Shown: in pieces, positions 1 through 10,645 of the stretch | How the letters are laid out: every line of letters begins with the position of its first letter | Numbering within the stretch: position 1 is the stretch's first letter | Source: Apostichopus japonicus | Lineage: Eukaryota > Echinodermata > Holothuroidea > Aspidochirotida > Stichopodidae | Assembly: GCF_037975245.1 (NCBI RefSeq) | Contig: NC_092578.1 | Coordinates: 3,367,001-3,431,000, forward strand | Reading direction: 5' to 3' | DNA length: 64,000 bases | Position numbers and translations under genes: made by a program | Notes under the pieces: model-generated | What the model saw: only the letters and a program-made list of their open reading frames with translations | The model's database searches: none | What the model was told of the DNA's origin: nothing

Positions 1-58
1 CGAGTATTTATCATTGAGTGACAAAAGAATAATTTTACAGAAGAGATGCGTAGATCAC

Positions 59-227
59 CTTATGTCTGCAAGGCAGTCGTCGTGCGACTTGCCCTACCGT
101 GAAACCTCTTAAACAGACCCGGCATTGGACACCCGGTGAAGTTAATGCCCCTCCTTCTCTAATCTTCTCTATCGGGAAAGACTTGACTACCTCTTCTGGT
201 ATCATACTCGCTCTGTTTGCATCATTG
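59..227 (-). CDS. ZSWIM2: ZSWIM2-like exon 8, start of RING-H2
   Basis: Acceptor TTTATTTCAG, donor AAG|GTGATC at 58-57. Encodes [13 protein letters not shown] and [12 protein letters not shown]...RRLPCRHK, the first two cysteines and the Cys-x-His pair of a RING-H2 finger. The rest of the finger must lie in an exon left of the window. Confidence 0.85.
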
Positions 228-1067
228 CTGAAATAAATTTCAGAAAAAAAGAAAAAGAAATTCTTTTGATACTTAACTTTTGAAATCCCTTTCTTATACT
301 ATATTATTATAAGGGGAAAAACACACAAAAGATGGTAAATACTTTTGGCAGAATAAGATTTAACTAAAATGGTCAAAACTGTCCACTCCATCAAGATATT
401 TAATATATAGAAGTATAGTACCTACTGCTAATCTTCTGCTGGTAGTTGAATATCGACCTACAGTACTTGACAACAATTAACCACAGTTCACTGAGTATCT
501 TAGGTAAGCATATTAGGGTCTTAAACCCACAAGAACAGATGCAGGTACTATACTATTTCACTTCATTGCCAGTGGGTGAATCTTCTAAAAAAGTACCTCA
601 AGAGATTGACAGAGGTGACATGACCTTAAAGGCATTGAAGACTTGCCCCAAAACCGCGTGCCGCCATCTGAAAAAGTTAACTTTCCGTTGCTTGCAAGTG
701 AAGTTTTTTTGTGTCGCTACAAAATGCAGACAGTAATGTAACGTGATACCTTGTGATCTTTTATCTAGACCTTAGAGTCCATCGCTGCTATGTACACTGT
801 ATTGTGGGTATTGACTGAAGCTGCATGTATTGACTGTGCACTAGTGTCTAATTACCGACTGTTGCACGCTGTGTGTGTATTTTCTGGGATCGATGGTGGT
901 GTCTAACACTTCCCTTACACCTCATTCGAAACTAGGTCAGATTACCGGCATGAGCAGTTCTTTGTGCGCGAGTCTCCAATGTCTTTAATGTAATATATTT
1001 ATATATAAATATATATATAAATATATAAATATATGTGTATATATATATGTATATATATATATATATG

Positions 1068-1148
<81 letters not shown>

Positions 1149-4100
1149 CATTCATTTTTGTATTCAGAGGGCACTTTCACGAATTATTCACAAGTTTATC
1201 AGAAAAATACAACAAAATTTAACCCCATGTGCGAAGTTAGTAAAATTCTTCCTTGCTTCAACATTCAACACAAGTTTTCAGGGCGGAATGCGATCAATCA
1301 ATCGATGCAAATGATCGCAGGATAAGACTTAAACAAAAATAAAATTCAGAAAGATCGTCTTAAATTGCAATTGTCCTCTAAAGGGATATGTTAGCTCTTT
1401 AGCATCGAATTAGTTTACCTTATAACATCCTGTAAACCTAATTGTCTAAATTACTTTGTGTAACACTGCAGTATACATAACTCACAGCAAGCTTATATTA
1501 TGGCAACTAAGAAACAGTTTTGCATCCTATTTTGCTTTCATGGGGGGGGGGAGGGGGAGGGGGGAGGGGATTTTGTTTTGTGTCTCCACAACAACAATCA
1601 TACATTTATCACTGAGTAAGTGCTAAATCTCTTATTTATATATAATTTCATTACCACACTTTTTTCTTCTTTGTTACCATGTTTGGTTCTTTGTTATTCG
1701 TTTTTTTTTTTGAATGGACTCACCTATCCAGCTGAAGAAGCAACTCGTAATCTTCATCTTGAAGTTCTCTGTTCTGCATGTCCGTTAACACTGCCTCTGG
1801 TAGGGCTCCTCCCGAACTCCGCTGAGCAGGTCTCCATCTTTGATTTGGTTTCTGTTTTACAAAAATCACATGTTCGTCATTGTGGTTTTTTTTTTATCTT
1901 CGACGACACCCTCCCAGACGAGAGAATGAATCCGTTCTTTTAATTTTGCCAGAGTCACTTGATCATACCTTACCAAAATAAAATAATATCCTGTCTAGCA
2001 GTTGAATTTCTTTCCAAGTTGATATAATCAGTTTCAAGTTTAAAAGTCAAAGAAAAGGGTATTGAGTAAATGCCATGTATAACTCATGCAAATAAAGTAA
2101 AAAATAGAAATAAAACTGTAATAGCTTAATAATATATCTCACCACCAAGTAAAGCTAGGAAGCTCACTGTTTGATCAATGTCCTTTGTTTCACAAGCGCT
2201 TTATTAAATAAATTCTTTTATGAATTCTCAGAGTCAGTCTCTCTATAAAGACTTCAAATGGTAAAAACAAAGTAACAAATTGAAGAAGGTAAAAAAAAGA
2301 GGGGGGGGGGGGAATGTAAACTAGAATACACACCTGACAAAACTGAAATTCATGATGGCTGTGGGAGTTGGAAGAAAAACATTCTTGACACAAGAATTTA
2401 TCTCGACATTCCATACACCTGTGACAAAAGAAAATAAATATATATGTTTTTGTCACTTGATGCACGGTCAGAATAACTGTTTGAAACTTGCTATTAACTT
2501 TTAGATTTCTTTGATGGCTACTTTACTTTATAGTAAATCACTGAAGTAACCCCCATACACTGCTCAGTGCAATATACAGAGGGTTGGCAAAGTTTGACAA
2601 ACTTTATCAGATCCTTGAAATTTCAGTTCTAGGTAGTTATGAAAAGCAGGATTGGAAAAGAGTGCCCCCACCCCCCCCCCCTCACTTCAGCTACCATTCA
2701 ACTGGTCTGGTTAGCTTAGCTCACTAAACTCTGAACTAATAGTACAAGAACACCCAACTCTGCCCCACCCCACCCCCTAACCCCCCACCCCAACCCCTTT
2801 CAGCTACATTTCAACTGGTCTGGTTAGCTTAGTTCAACTCCAAAGTAAATACTACAATAGCTGCCAAGTTTAAAAAAAATAATAATACAAAGTTCCAAGA
2901 GTACAAATATGAATATGCATATCAACCACAGCATGATAACCAATCAGAGCAATTGGTTGCTAATATTGGGTGTTTTTGTGTGTCTCAGCTCCCTGCAATA
3001 TGTACAATGAGTTTCATTAACTCCCTAATCTCTTCACTCACTTGGGACAATGTTCCCATAGGGTAATTTAATGTCCTCATACTGACAATATGAGTAGTGT
3101 GAATATCATGTTTCTAGCAGATAAAGGAAATGAACTGTTCATACTGTCAGTACGAGTGCTTTGAAGCATCATATGAGAGGTACAGTTTAGAAAGCTATGA
3201 GAAATGGAAACATATCCAAACTGGCTTGGCTCTTTCTCTGAATTTTATGAAATACTCAGTTTAATGTGATCAATGTCTCTGGGTGTATCTGGTTTATAAC
3301 TTGGCAAGCAATTTTTGGTAGAAACTAGAAACAAAAATTATTTTCAAATTTTTGGCCGACAGAGGAAACCTGAAGAATCCTATGAGGGGAAACTTTTCCA
3401 TCTGACAAGGGTTGCAAGAGAAAACTAGTTAATGACCACTTACCTGTAACATCTACCTGCGATGGGTGATTGATTGCACTGGAAGCAGACCACACCTCTA
3501 TGGATAACACCCCGCTCTGCTTGTGTCTTCTGCAGGGATGAATTTCGATACTCTTTCTGTAAAAATTCAATTTCGCCAAAGTCTTCCCTACAAAGAGGAC
3601 ACTTAATTGTGGTTTCTCCAGTAGATTGCTGGTGCTCTGCCCAGACTTTCATGCACTTAATGTGAATACTTTTGGCACAGCCAAATCTGAAATTTAGAAA
3701 AAAACTTGACATTACAAATAGTCTACAAGAGCTGAAGGATTACCCAACAAAAATTCTTCCAAGTTTTTGAAGACTTTCTTAGAATGAGCTTCTTGAGACA
3801 CTTGGCTCAATAATTTCAAATGGAACTTCAGCCATCTTTTGTGGTTGCTGGGGGAGGATGGGGGGGTGTAGGGGGATGGGCAGGTAGTGAAGAGCCAGAG
3901 TGCCTTATAACCACTGATCAACTTGGTTTCATCCGGCTTCTTCCATTCCCCAAACAGAAAGAGGTGGGGGGGGGGGGGACCTTAAAGATTTGACAAGTAC
4001 AAATGGAACAAGATTGCAATCTAGATGCTATCACAAAGAAGCCCTTTGAAACCTTTTCTGTTCTTACGTTTCTATGAACGAGAAAAAATGTTATCAGAAG

Positions 4101-7100
4101 TTTTACATCAATATTACGATAAAATTATCGCCCGATGGCCAATAAAATATTTTGAGTTTTAACGCAGTAGATAACCACAATTTCACTGCAAATGTCATTT
4201 TTTGTTAAATTTCAAACCATTTGCACACATCACCTGCCTGCTTCCAGCTGACTCAGATGTCCTATGATCTTTAAATACTTTCTACTGTATGTCTTCTGAC
4301 ACCGTACCTGCAATATGTGACTGGTTCTCTCGTAGCGAGGAACTCATCTTGACAAATAGGACACACGTCTTCTTGGGTGATCTCTCTTTGAGGAAGAACT
4401 TCCTTGCCATTACCGACTGCATTAGCCGACCCACTTTCAATCTTTGCTTTGGCGACATTTCGTTTTTGTCGCGATTCTTGCTGCGTTCTGCCTCTCAGGA
4501 GGGCATTTATCTCCCTCTCGACCAGACCGAGTTGGAAAGATTCTGAAAAGTGGGAATGAAGAGAAAAACCAGAACATTCTCAACTATTCTCTTCTATAGA
4601 CTGATCATAATTTGTTGCACGAATGTCGACCACAGAAGATTTTGAATCTTTAATTTTTCAAAGCAAAGGATTCCTTGCCATACAATTTGCTCAAAATTCG
4701 AAAATACTGTTACTATCTGATAATGTAGAGCAGGTGAGTTAAATTTGTCCAATAATTAAATGAGAACCAGAACAGATTTGTATAAATCCCTTTTGGGCAT
4801 CAACCATGTCATTCACTCATAAGGATTTTACAGAGAATATTGAACCAAAACTTTTTTAAATCCAGAAAGAACAAGTCTTCCTATGTGAAATGAAGACACA
4901 TTTTACCAACTTTGAGGTAGCAAATCCCTTTAAAAGTTGTTGAGAGTTACATGACATTGTTTCTACACTGTGAAACATTTCTGAGAAAAAGAAGTTTTCC
5001 ATGGTCTGAGATAACCTGTTGACCCTTGAGCCAGTTGGTACCCATTTGAGTGAAAACTGATAGGAAATTTAAGTACACATTTAAAGCAAGAGTATTAACT
5101 CTGATGCATATTTCACTACCTGGATGCCAGGTTTGTTTCGTTGAGGACCTATAGAGCCCCTTCATAGAACTAAATTGAACTGAATTTGACCAAACTATGT
5201 TCATCGAAAGAAAATCATACCACTGGAGAATGCACAGATTATTGGTAGCTTAATTTTGGAGTTACCATGTTTAAAAGGTTTCAGACTTGTGACCTTTGAC
5301 CTCTACCAATTTCAATACAATTCTTGCACTCACCAAACTGGTTCTACATACTGTACTAAGTATGAACTTCAAGAAAGATGTACTTCTTGTGCTATTGTGT
5401 TCACAAGGTTTTCAGACTTTCACTGAAATGTTGACTGAAAATGACCTTTGACCTCCACCAATTTCGATTGGATTCCTGCACTACCATGCATAAAGTTCAA
5501 CTAAGATGTACTTTTTGAGTTATCTATTCGTAATGTTTTCAGACTTTTGACCTCTGTTGATCCCAAGTGACCATTGAACTTCACAGAAAACAATAGGCGT
5601 ATTGTACTCAATAAGACGGATCCATGTACCAAGTATGAATTTAATCCACTTTACATTAACTTTTTCAGTTACTGTGTTTACAAGCAAGTGTCACAGACAC
5701 ACACACACACACACGCAACCACTATCGCATAGATTCCTTTCGCCTCTGGCAAGGAATAAAAGAAATGGAGCCTAGATCTAGTGTGACGTTTAAGAATGAT
5801 TGTGCTTAGCTTAACCATATATCAAATGGAATGGAGAACGAAAAGAAACGACATGAAATTGAATGAAATGACATGGAATGGAATGGACTAGAATAAGAAT
5901 CACAGGCAGAAAGTGTTATCATCATTCAATGTGACTGTTGTGGTTAATTTCTAGGGACCTTAATAAGGTCACCTTATATAGAGTATGTGTACACCATTGC
6001 AGTAATATGATAATATCTTGCATGACATCAAATGAGACAGGTTATCTTATTATGATAAAGATACATACTTTTGGAACTTGCTATTTTCAAAGTTTGGAAC
6101 ATATAAACAAAATGCTAGGTATCATCTTGTTGAAAATTTAATAATTCAAGCAACAATCACCTGAATCTTCTCTAGGAATTCTGAACTTCTTCAGTAACAC
6201 CCTGCAATGTAAAAGGAGAGCAATGATAAAAAAAAAATGTGTAATTAATATTGAAGTCAACTTTATGCTTTGTGCACATTTCATAAATGCATTATTTTGT
6301 TAATTGTATACACGGCCATAAACTTTGACATGAATAGGAATTTGCCCAATATTCCCTATATTTGTTGTGTGTGATCATCTCATTCAAAATCTGTTGGAAA
6401 TTTTTTGATAAGCTCTTTTTGTTTCAAAGATATACATATCTGAAGTTTTTATAAATCTGGGAAACTCATTAGATGTGTGCAATCTGTGACATGGAAGGGT
6501 TGTGCTCATAAAGATTTCTTATTTTAGCCGTTAACAAGTTAACCACTACAAGCCCGCATATATAATTTGAATAATGTGATGTTCCTCTTTTCAAAGAAGG
6601 CAGTAAAATATTTTAAAAAAATTGCCTTAGGCCATAAAATGATGGTTGTGAAAACAAAGGGAAAATATAACAGAAAATTAGGCAGTCACTACCTTTACAT
6701 CATCAGTGTGCATAATTAGCATATTTTTGTTCATAAAATAAAACTAGAAACACGAGTACACTTGTAAAATGGTCAATCTTTTCTTAATCGATTTTTGATG
6801 GGAATTGCAGCTATTTTCATGATTCCTAATGCCTATTAGATTGATTAGGACAATGTTGTTTATCGGTGTAGACCATTTAAGGTAAGAACTACAAAAGATT
6901 ACACAAGATATAAAATGAGAGCCTGTGAAACGAATCACAGTAATGCAGTTCCAATCATCTCAGCTTGTTCATGCAGTTGTTGAGACATAAAACAATAAAC
7001 AAAGATAAATAATCTGTCTTTTTTATACATTCTGCTAAACTTGAATTATCTCTCTAGTTGCAGTATACATGCCTCAACAATATGAAGTATATGACTTCAA

Positions 7101-8007
7101 CAAACTAGCCTGACAAAGTTAGAACCTACACTGCTACAAAAGCTTCTTACTTACCAGCAGATGTGTTTGCAAAGATCTTTCTCCTTTTTATAGACTGGGC
7201 ATGTACAGGTGTGCGGATCACCGAGATAAACCTGTCATAGAAAGGAGACAATATTCAATGTAAACTGATGCATTTATTAAGGACTCAGGAATGCATGATT
7301 TTACTCTTTTACTCTACACTTTCTTTAGCACCCATCAATCTATATCTTCATCTTTCTTTCTTATTTATTTACCTACATATTTTATTACTACTGAATCTTT
7401 CTTCAAATAATACTCATAGAACAGAGTACAGACTACATTTATATCCCATTACCTCACATATATAATTAGGTAACTATGACTTTGGGGTGAAATTCTTAAG
7501 ACACAATGAAACATAGCGCCTGTGCCAATTATACCATCAAGGGTGAAAACTTTATTGATGGAATTGTCCCTGGGCAAGCTGGCTCAACATGCCTTAACTA
7601 TACAGAATACATGCAATAAAGGCCAAAATTTTCACACAAAAATTCTTTTTCTTTTGTAAAGAATTTTCTTTTGTAAAGAATTTTTGTAAGGAATGTTTAT
7701 AAGAATCTATTGTCAAGAATCTTTTCTTTTGTAAAGGATCGGGATAGGTTTTTAATTCCATGACTTTAATTCTGCTCATTAAAAAAGTTTTATGAAAGTT
7801 CAAAATGTTAAGTCTGGAAGAAATCTTAAAGCCATAGACTTTCAAATAGTACTGTACCTTAAATTTTTTAACCTCTCCCTCCTCTTTGAGAAGGAACCCT
7901 GTTGGTCCTACCTCTCGGAGAATGTAAATGGTAGCATTCTGAGCTTGGTCCTGTCTCCATGATACAGCATCAGATACTGTCCTTCTGAAAGGTACACTTC
8001 TGGACAT
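59..8007 (-). CDS. ZSWIM2: ZSWIM2-like E3 ubiquitin ligase, 8 exons, 3' end outside the window
   Basis: Probable RING-type E3 ubiquitin-protein ligase. Exons joined by hand with GT/AG sites and matching phases: 8007-7858, 7231-7155, 6201-6161, 4542-4308, 3686-3444, 2418-2334, 1851-1724, 227-59, giving 376 codons so far. Domains in order: N-terminal region typical of the family (aa 1-58), SWIM zinc finger (C59-x-C61 ... C71-x-H73), first RING (C150, C153, C167, C171, H176, C179, C197, C200), ZZ finger (about 235-271, starting C235/C238), a linker with the DYELLLQLD motif, then the first ligands of a RING-H2 finger (C355, C358, C373, H375). This SWIM-RING-ZZ-RING order is diagnostic of ZSWIM2, a testis-enriched apoptosis-linked ligase in mammals. 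The ATG at 8007 follows an in-frame stop 18 bases upstream. A possible acceptor at 8035-8036 suggests a 5' UTR intron. The last RING half lies left of base 1. No disabling change seen. Confidence 0.9.
626..988 (+). mobile_element. TTAA-flanked MITE, copy 1
   Basis: A 363-bp element in the last visible ZSWIM2 intron, bounded by TTAA at 626-629 and 985-988. Its ends are inverted: AGGCATTGAAGACTTGCCC against AGACATTGGAGACTCGCGC read from the right. A second copy lies in opposite orientation at 18521-18884. TTAA target choice fits piggyBac- or Kolobok-type transposases (inference); no transposase coding is present. Confidence 0.75.
989..1146. repeat. AT microsatellite
   Basis: Near-pure TA dinucleotide tract with a few TG and AA interruptions, abutting the right end of the TTAA MITE. 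Repetitive Ile-Tyr reading frames here are artefacts. Confidence 0.95.
1724..1851 (-). CDS. ZSWIM2: ZSWIM2-like exon 7, DYELLLQLD linker
   Basis: Acceptor TGTAAAACAG, donor GTGAGT. Encodes [13 protein letters not shown] and ends with [13 protein letters not shown], the motif that normally precedes a RING-H2 finger in ZSWIM2-type proteins. Confidence 0.85.
2334..2418 (-). CDS. ZSWIM2: ZSWIM2-like exon 6, ZZ finger
   Basis: Encodes [14 protein letters not shown]...HSHHEF, completing the ZZ zinc finger with its C-x2-C pairs and terminal histidines. Acceptor GTCACAG, donor GTGTGT, phase 0 at the end. Confidence 0.88.
2680..2845 (+). repeat. Imperfect direct repeat in intron
   Basis: Two copies of a block containing CAACTGGTCTGGTTAGCTTAG, at about 2699 and 2814, each preceded by a C-rich run and CTTTCAGCTAC-like sequence. 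Local duplication inside the intron between exons 5 and 6. Confidence 0.6.
3444..3686 (-). CDS. ZSWIM2: ZSWIM2-like exon 5, second RING half and start of ZZ finger
   Basis: Encodes [15 protein letters not shown] and [10 protein letters not shown] (remaining RING ligands), then the first ZZ cysteines (CFQCN...GRCYR). Acceptor ATTTCAG, donor GTAAGT. Confidence 0.9.
4308..4542 (-). CDS. ZSWIM2: ZSWIM2-like exon 4, first RING half
   Basis: Encodes [14 protein letters not shown], a polar linker, then [11 protein letters not shown]...VTYC, the first three RING cysteines (150, 153, 167). Acceptor CTTTTCAG, donor GTACGG. Confidence 0.88.
5240..5765 (+). repeat. Short tandem array (about 125-130 bp period) with CA tail
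   Basis: At least three diverged copies, beginning near 5279, 5410 and 5533. They share CAGACTT, TGACCTTTGACCTC, TTGCACT and AAGATGTACTT blocks. The array ends in a CA run (5699-5714) followed by a GATTCCTTTCGCC tail. It lies in the ZSWIM2 intron between exons 3 and 4. The layout resembles dispersed animal repeats with tandem cores; class not assigned. Confidence 0.65.
6161..6201 (-). CDS. ZSWIM2: ZSWIM2-like exon 3, micro-exon
   Basis: A 41-base exon completing W76 and encoding [13 protein letters not shown]. Acceptor TTGCAG, donor GTGATT. Too short for ORF detection; supported by phase and family sequence. Confidence 0.82.
7155..7231 (-). CDS. ZSWIM2: ZSWIM2-like exon 2, SWIM zinc finger
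   Basis: Acceptor CTATGACAG, donor GTAAGT. Encodes [11 protein letters not shown]...DLCKHICW with the CxCx9CxH SWIM pattern, a zinc-binding fold used for protein or DNA contact. The last tryptophan codon is split. Confidence 0.88.
7858..8007 (-). CDS. ZSWIM2: ZSWIM2-like coding exon 1
   Basis: Fifty codons from the ATG at 8007 to AAG before a GTACAG donor, phase 0. It includes the conserved stretch SWRQDQAQ...[13 protein letters not shown] that precedes the SWIM finger in this family. Confidence 0.88.
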
Positions 8008-8034
8008 GCTGTGGTCAATCTGTCAGGGATGATT

Positions 8035-8890
8035 CTAAAAAAGAGAAAGGAAACTTCAGGAAATCAGGATTTTTTAGAAAAATAAATTTTATGATCAAAG
8101 ATTTAACCCTTCAAGAATTTCTAAACTTTTATTCTGTTCTCTTATTTTTGGCCCTCCGTTTTGTTAGGTGGAAATATGTTTGCACATATCATGTTTTCTC
8201 AGCACATGAAGTTTTATTTGAATCCTGCTGTAGCGAAAATATATTCGCTCTTTTCAAATTTGCTTATAACTTTCTACTCAGCTTTCTGCTGTTCATTTGC
8301 TAAACAAAAAGCAGAATTTCTCTTGAAATTCTGTCCCTGCCACTTTCTGGGTTGTATCAATAAAAATGACATGGATGATTCAAAATACAATATGCATGGC
8401 AGTGTGGCATCTGACTTACACCTCCAGAAAAGAATGGGTAAATTATACTAAATAGGAATAATCACAAATTAATTATGGGCTAGAAAGCTCAGTTGGGTAG
8501 AATACATGCAAGGCTTATAACTGGTTGGAACCCTGATAGAAACCAAATGTTCTTTGCTCTTCTAGAAAAACGAAAATATTCAGACATAACTTAAGACAGT
8601 TGGTAACCAGACTTTAGAGAAAAGGCACTGAATAACATGAAACATTAAGCGATAAATTGTTTGATTGACTACCTTTGAAGAGTTCCACTCGAGATTTTAT
8701 TTTGTTCAGTGATATTGAATGAGGGTTGTCATTATTTCATTTAGTATTGTATGTTATATTTCGAAAAGTTCTACTGTATTATGCCTTCGTATTAACCATC
8801 CCCAAAGTCAGGCACTAGTAGAAGTGTACTGAAGCCCTTACCTGTGTGAAATGCGTAGGGCCTAGGCAAAGCTGTTACATTAGTACTACT
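8035..8890. other. Spacer upstream of ZSWIM2
   Basis: No gene or repeat recognised. Probably holds the 5' UTR exon and promoter of the minus-strand ZSWIM2 gene, but no element is clear. Confidence 0.4.
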
Positions 8891-8896
8891 GTAGAG

Positions 8897-9810
8897 CAGA
8901 GCTTCCAACTGACCCGCAATTCGCGGGTTGGACCCGCATTCTAACACCCAAACCCGCTGACACGCGCAAGAGTCCGAAAAACCCGCATTGTAATTGTCAA
9001 GTATACATAAAAAAAATTGCATCAAATTTTGTCTTAGCAACCATCATTTCTTTAGCATTTAGCATAATAGAGTATAAAACCTCAAATTAGCCTATATTTC
9101 TTTTCATTGGGGCGAGCAGCGAACATTTTCATGCCACGGGAAAGAATGAATTATCACCTACTATACAATTTATTGATGTTACACACAAAAAAATGCATAT
9201 TTCTTAGAAAATTTTGGGCGACAAAAGCCTTTCTAAGTGCCACCATTTGACATGTAGGCATCACCAGGATTCCAAAAAGATTCAAAAGGGGAGGGGGATA
9301 TCCCCTTATACCCCTCCCCCAGGAAGGCGATTCGTGGCATGGACTAGGGATGCACCGGATCCAAATTTTTGGATCCGGCCGGAACCGGATTTTGCCGGAT
9401 AGTACATGAAATTCGGCTGGATAAAATCCGCCCGGAACCGGATATTTTCATTACAAAAAAGAAAATCATTAATAAGAAGTAGAAGTATGAAACAAGGAGC
9501 AAATCTTAGGTGAGGTATACGCATTATAAAGAAGGTTAAATTTAACATGTTGAACCTAATTTTTCCTTACTTTGAATGTTTTCATTAATTTTTGGAAATA
9601 GTTTACATTGATTTAGGTTAATACCAACACCTTTTTAAGGAATAATTCAGGCCAGATTTTAAAAAGATCCAGCCAGATTTTGAAAAAGATCCGGCCGGAA
9701 CCGGAACCGGATAATTGCTCACTATACGGCCGGATAGTCCGGCCGGACCGGATATCCGGTTCATCCCTAGCATGGACCAGCATTTGCCTTCTCAATAGTT
9801 GGAAACTATG
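8897..9810. mobile_element. Probable outer hAT-like MITE carrying a nested insertion
   Basis: Left end CAGAGCTTCCAACTG and inverted right end CATAGTTTCCAACTA share most bases. GTAGAG occurs just outside both ends (8891-8896, 9811-9816), a partial target duplication. A second hAT MITE (9345-9769) sits inside. No coding sequence seen. The ends are imperfect, so the boundaries are tentative. Confidence 0.5.
9345..9769. mobile_element. hAT MITE with perfect 8-bp target duplication
   Basis: Inverted ends TAGGGATGCACCGGAT and TAGGGATGAACCGGAT, flanked by GCATGGAC at 9337-9344 and 9770-9777. Rich in CCGG. 425 bp and non-coding; a hAT-type transposase acting in trans is inferred from the 8-bp duplication. 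Confidence 0.88.
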
Positions 9811-9865
9811 GTAGAGTATACTAAAACTTAAAGGGATGGATGGACAAGGCATAACAGATGAGATA

Positions 9866-10058
9866 TTTTTTAAGAAAAAGTCGCCCAGGAAAGAACCTGG
9901 GCACGAAAACCAAACTACTGAACAACTGATCCGCTTCCAACCCCAGTCCACTTGCATCGGGACTGTGACTGTGTGATCATCGTCAGGTGTGCATCACCAT
10001 TCCCCTCGAAAGGGAACAGATTCTACACATGATCTTAGCCACAAGGCCGAGAAGCGAT
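9866..10058 (-). mobile_element. SINE-like repeat with U2 snRNA-derived head, copy A
   Basis: Read on the minus strand from 10058, the first 45 bases match the 5' end of U2 snRNA (CGCTTCTCGGCCTT and GGCTAAGATCA). They are followed by a body with GTTTTCGTGCCCAGGTTC and an A/T-rich end. Copy B at 18166-18387 shares both head and body, so this is a dispersed composite repeat rather than a U2 gene: only the 5' part of U2 is present and it has substitutions. SINEs with snRNA heads (SINEU) are known in other animals. Confidence 0.75.
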
Positions 10059-10100
10059 GTTGAATAGAGATGTTGACAGGTTGGTAGTGAGTATAGAACT

Positions 10101-10484
10101 TGTAGAGATAGCTTATTACTTATGCGACTGGCACTGTTATGTACAAGAAGTATGTGTGTCAGTTTACATGTATACCAGGTGGACATAGTACTGTATTCAG
10201 TTCATTCCTCCTATCAATGGTATATTGTTCTTTATGCATATATTATGTTAATAGCTAGACCAGTGGTCTATAGTTGTTGTGGTACATGCTACATTCCTCT
10301 TATCAATGGTACATTGTTCTTATGCATTTATGTTATGTAAATAGCTAGACAAGCAGTCTAGTTAGTAAGACTGAATAAAGAAGTAAGGCAGAGCCTCCCA
10401 GACCCTCAGAGTGTGCACATGTATTTTCTTGTTTCTGTGTTTTGTGTTCAAAGTCTGTCCGGTGTCAAGCCCTCGGACTCTACA
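10101..10484 (+). repeat. 5' LTR of gypsy element
   Basis: 384 bp, TGTAGAGATAG...GACTCTACA. Contains an internal direct duplication with copies starting near 10202 and 10290, each ending in a CTAGAC...GTCTA imperfect palindrome, and an AATAAA signal at 10374-10379. Presumed promoter, R region and polyadenylation signal. Confidence 0.95.
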
Positions 10485-10485
10485 A

Positions 10486-10504
10486 TGGCATAGTCGGCAG
10501 GATT
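10486..10504 (+). promoter_or_regulatory. Primer-binding site, serine tRNA
   Basis: TGGCATAGTCGGCAGGATT begins one base after the 5' LTR. It complements the 3' end of eukaryotic serine tRNAs (T-stem and acceptor ending in CCA) with one mismatch, so tRNA-Ser is the likely reverse-transcription primer. Confidence 0.8.
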
Positions 10505-10645
10505 GGTATACCATGTATCCATTGACACTGAATTTTGTTAAGGCTTAGGTGTTGGAACTCTATATTGATGTGTTATCTTGGAAGCACTGTGGTTCATTTT
10601 GCTGTTATACTCTTCTACCTGTTTTACTGCCAAGGAGCTGTCACC

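Noticed and set aside
446-736. Plus-strand frame of 96 codons
   Set aside because: No recognisable domain; it runs into the TTAA MITE and starts without an ATG.
932-1325. Open frames of repeated Ile-Tyr on both strands
   Set aside because: They are translations of an AT microsatellite; the same applies at 20617-20799 and 29417-29709.
4289-4546. Plus-strand frame of 85 codons
   Set aside because: It is the complement of ZSWIM2 exon 4, which has splice sites and RING cysteines on the minus strand.
10014-10058. U2 snRNA gene on the minus strand
   Set aside because: Only the 5' part resembles U2, with substitutions, and the same chimera recurs at 18166, so it is a dispersed repeat.
10535-10645. 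Gypsy polyprotein starting at the first open codon
   Set aside because: The frame opens at a non-ATG codon; the ATG at 10646 has a better context and precedes Gag-like sequence.
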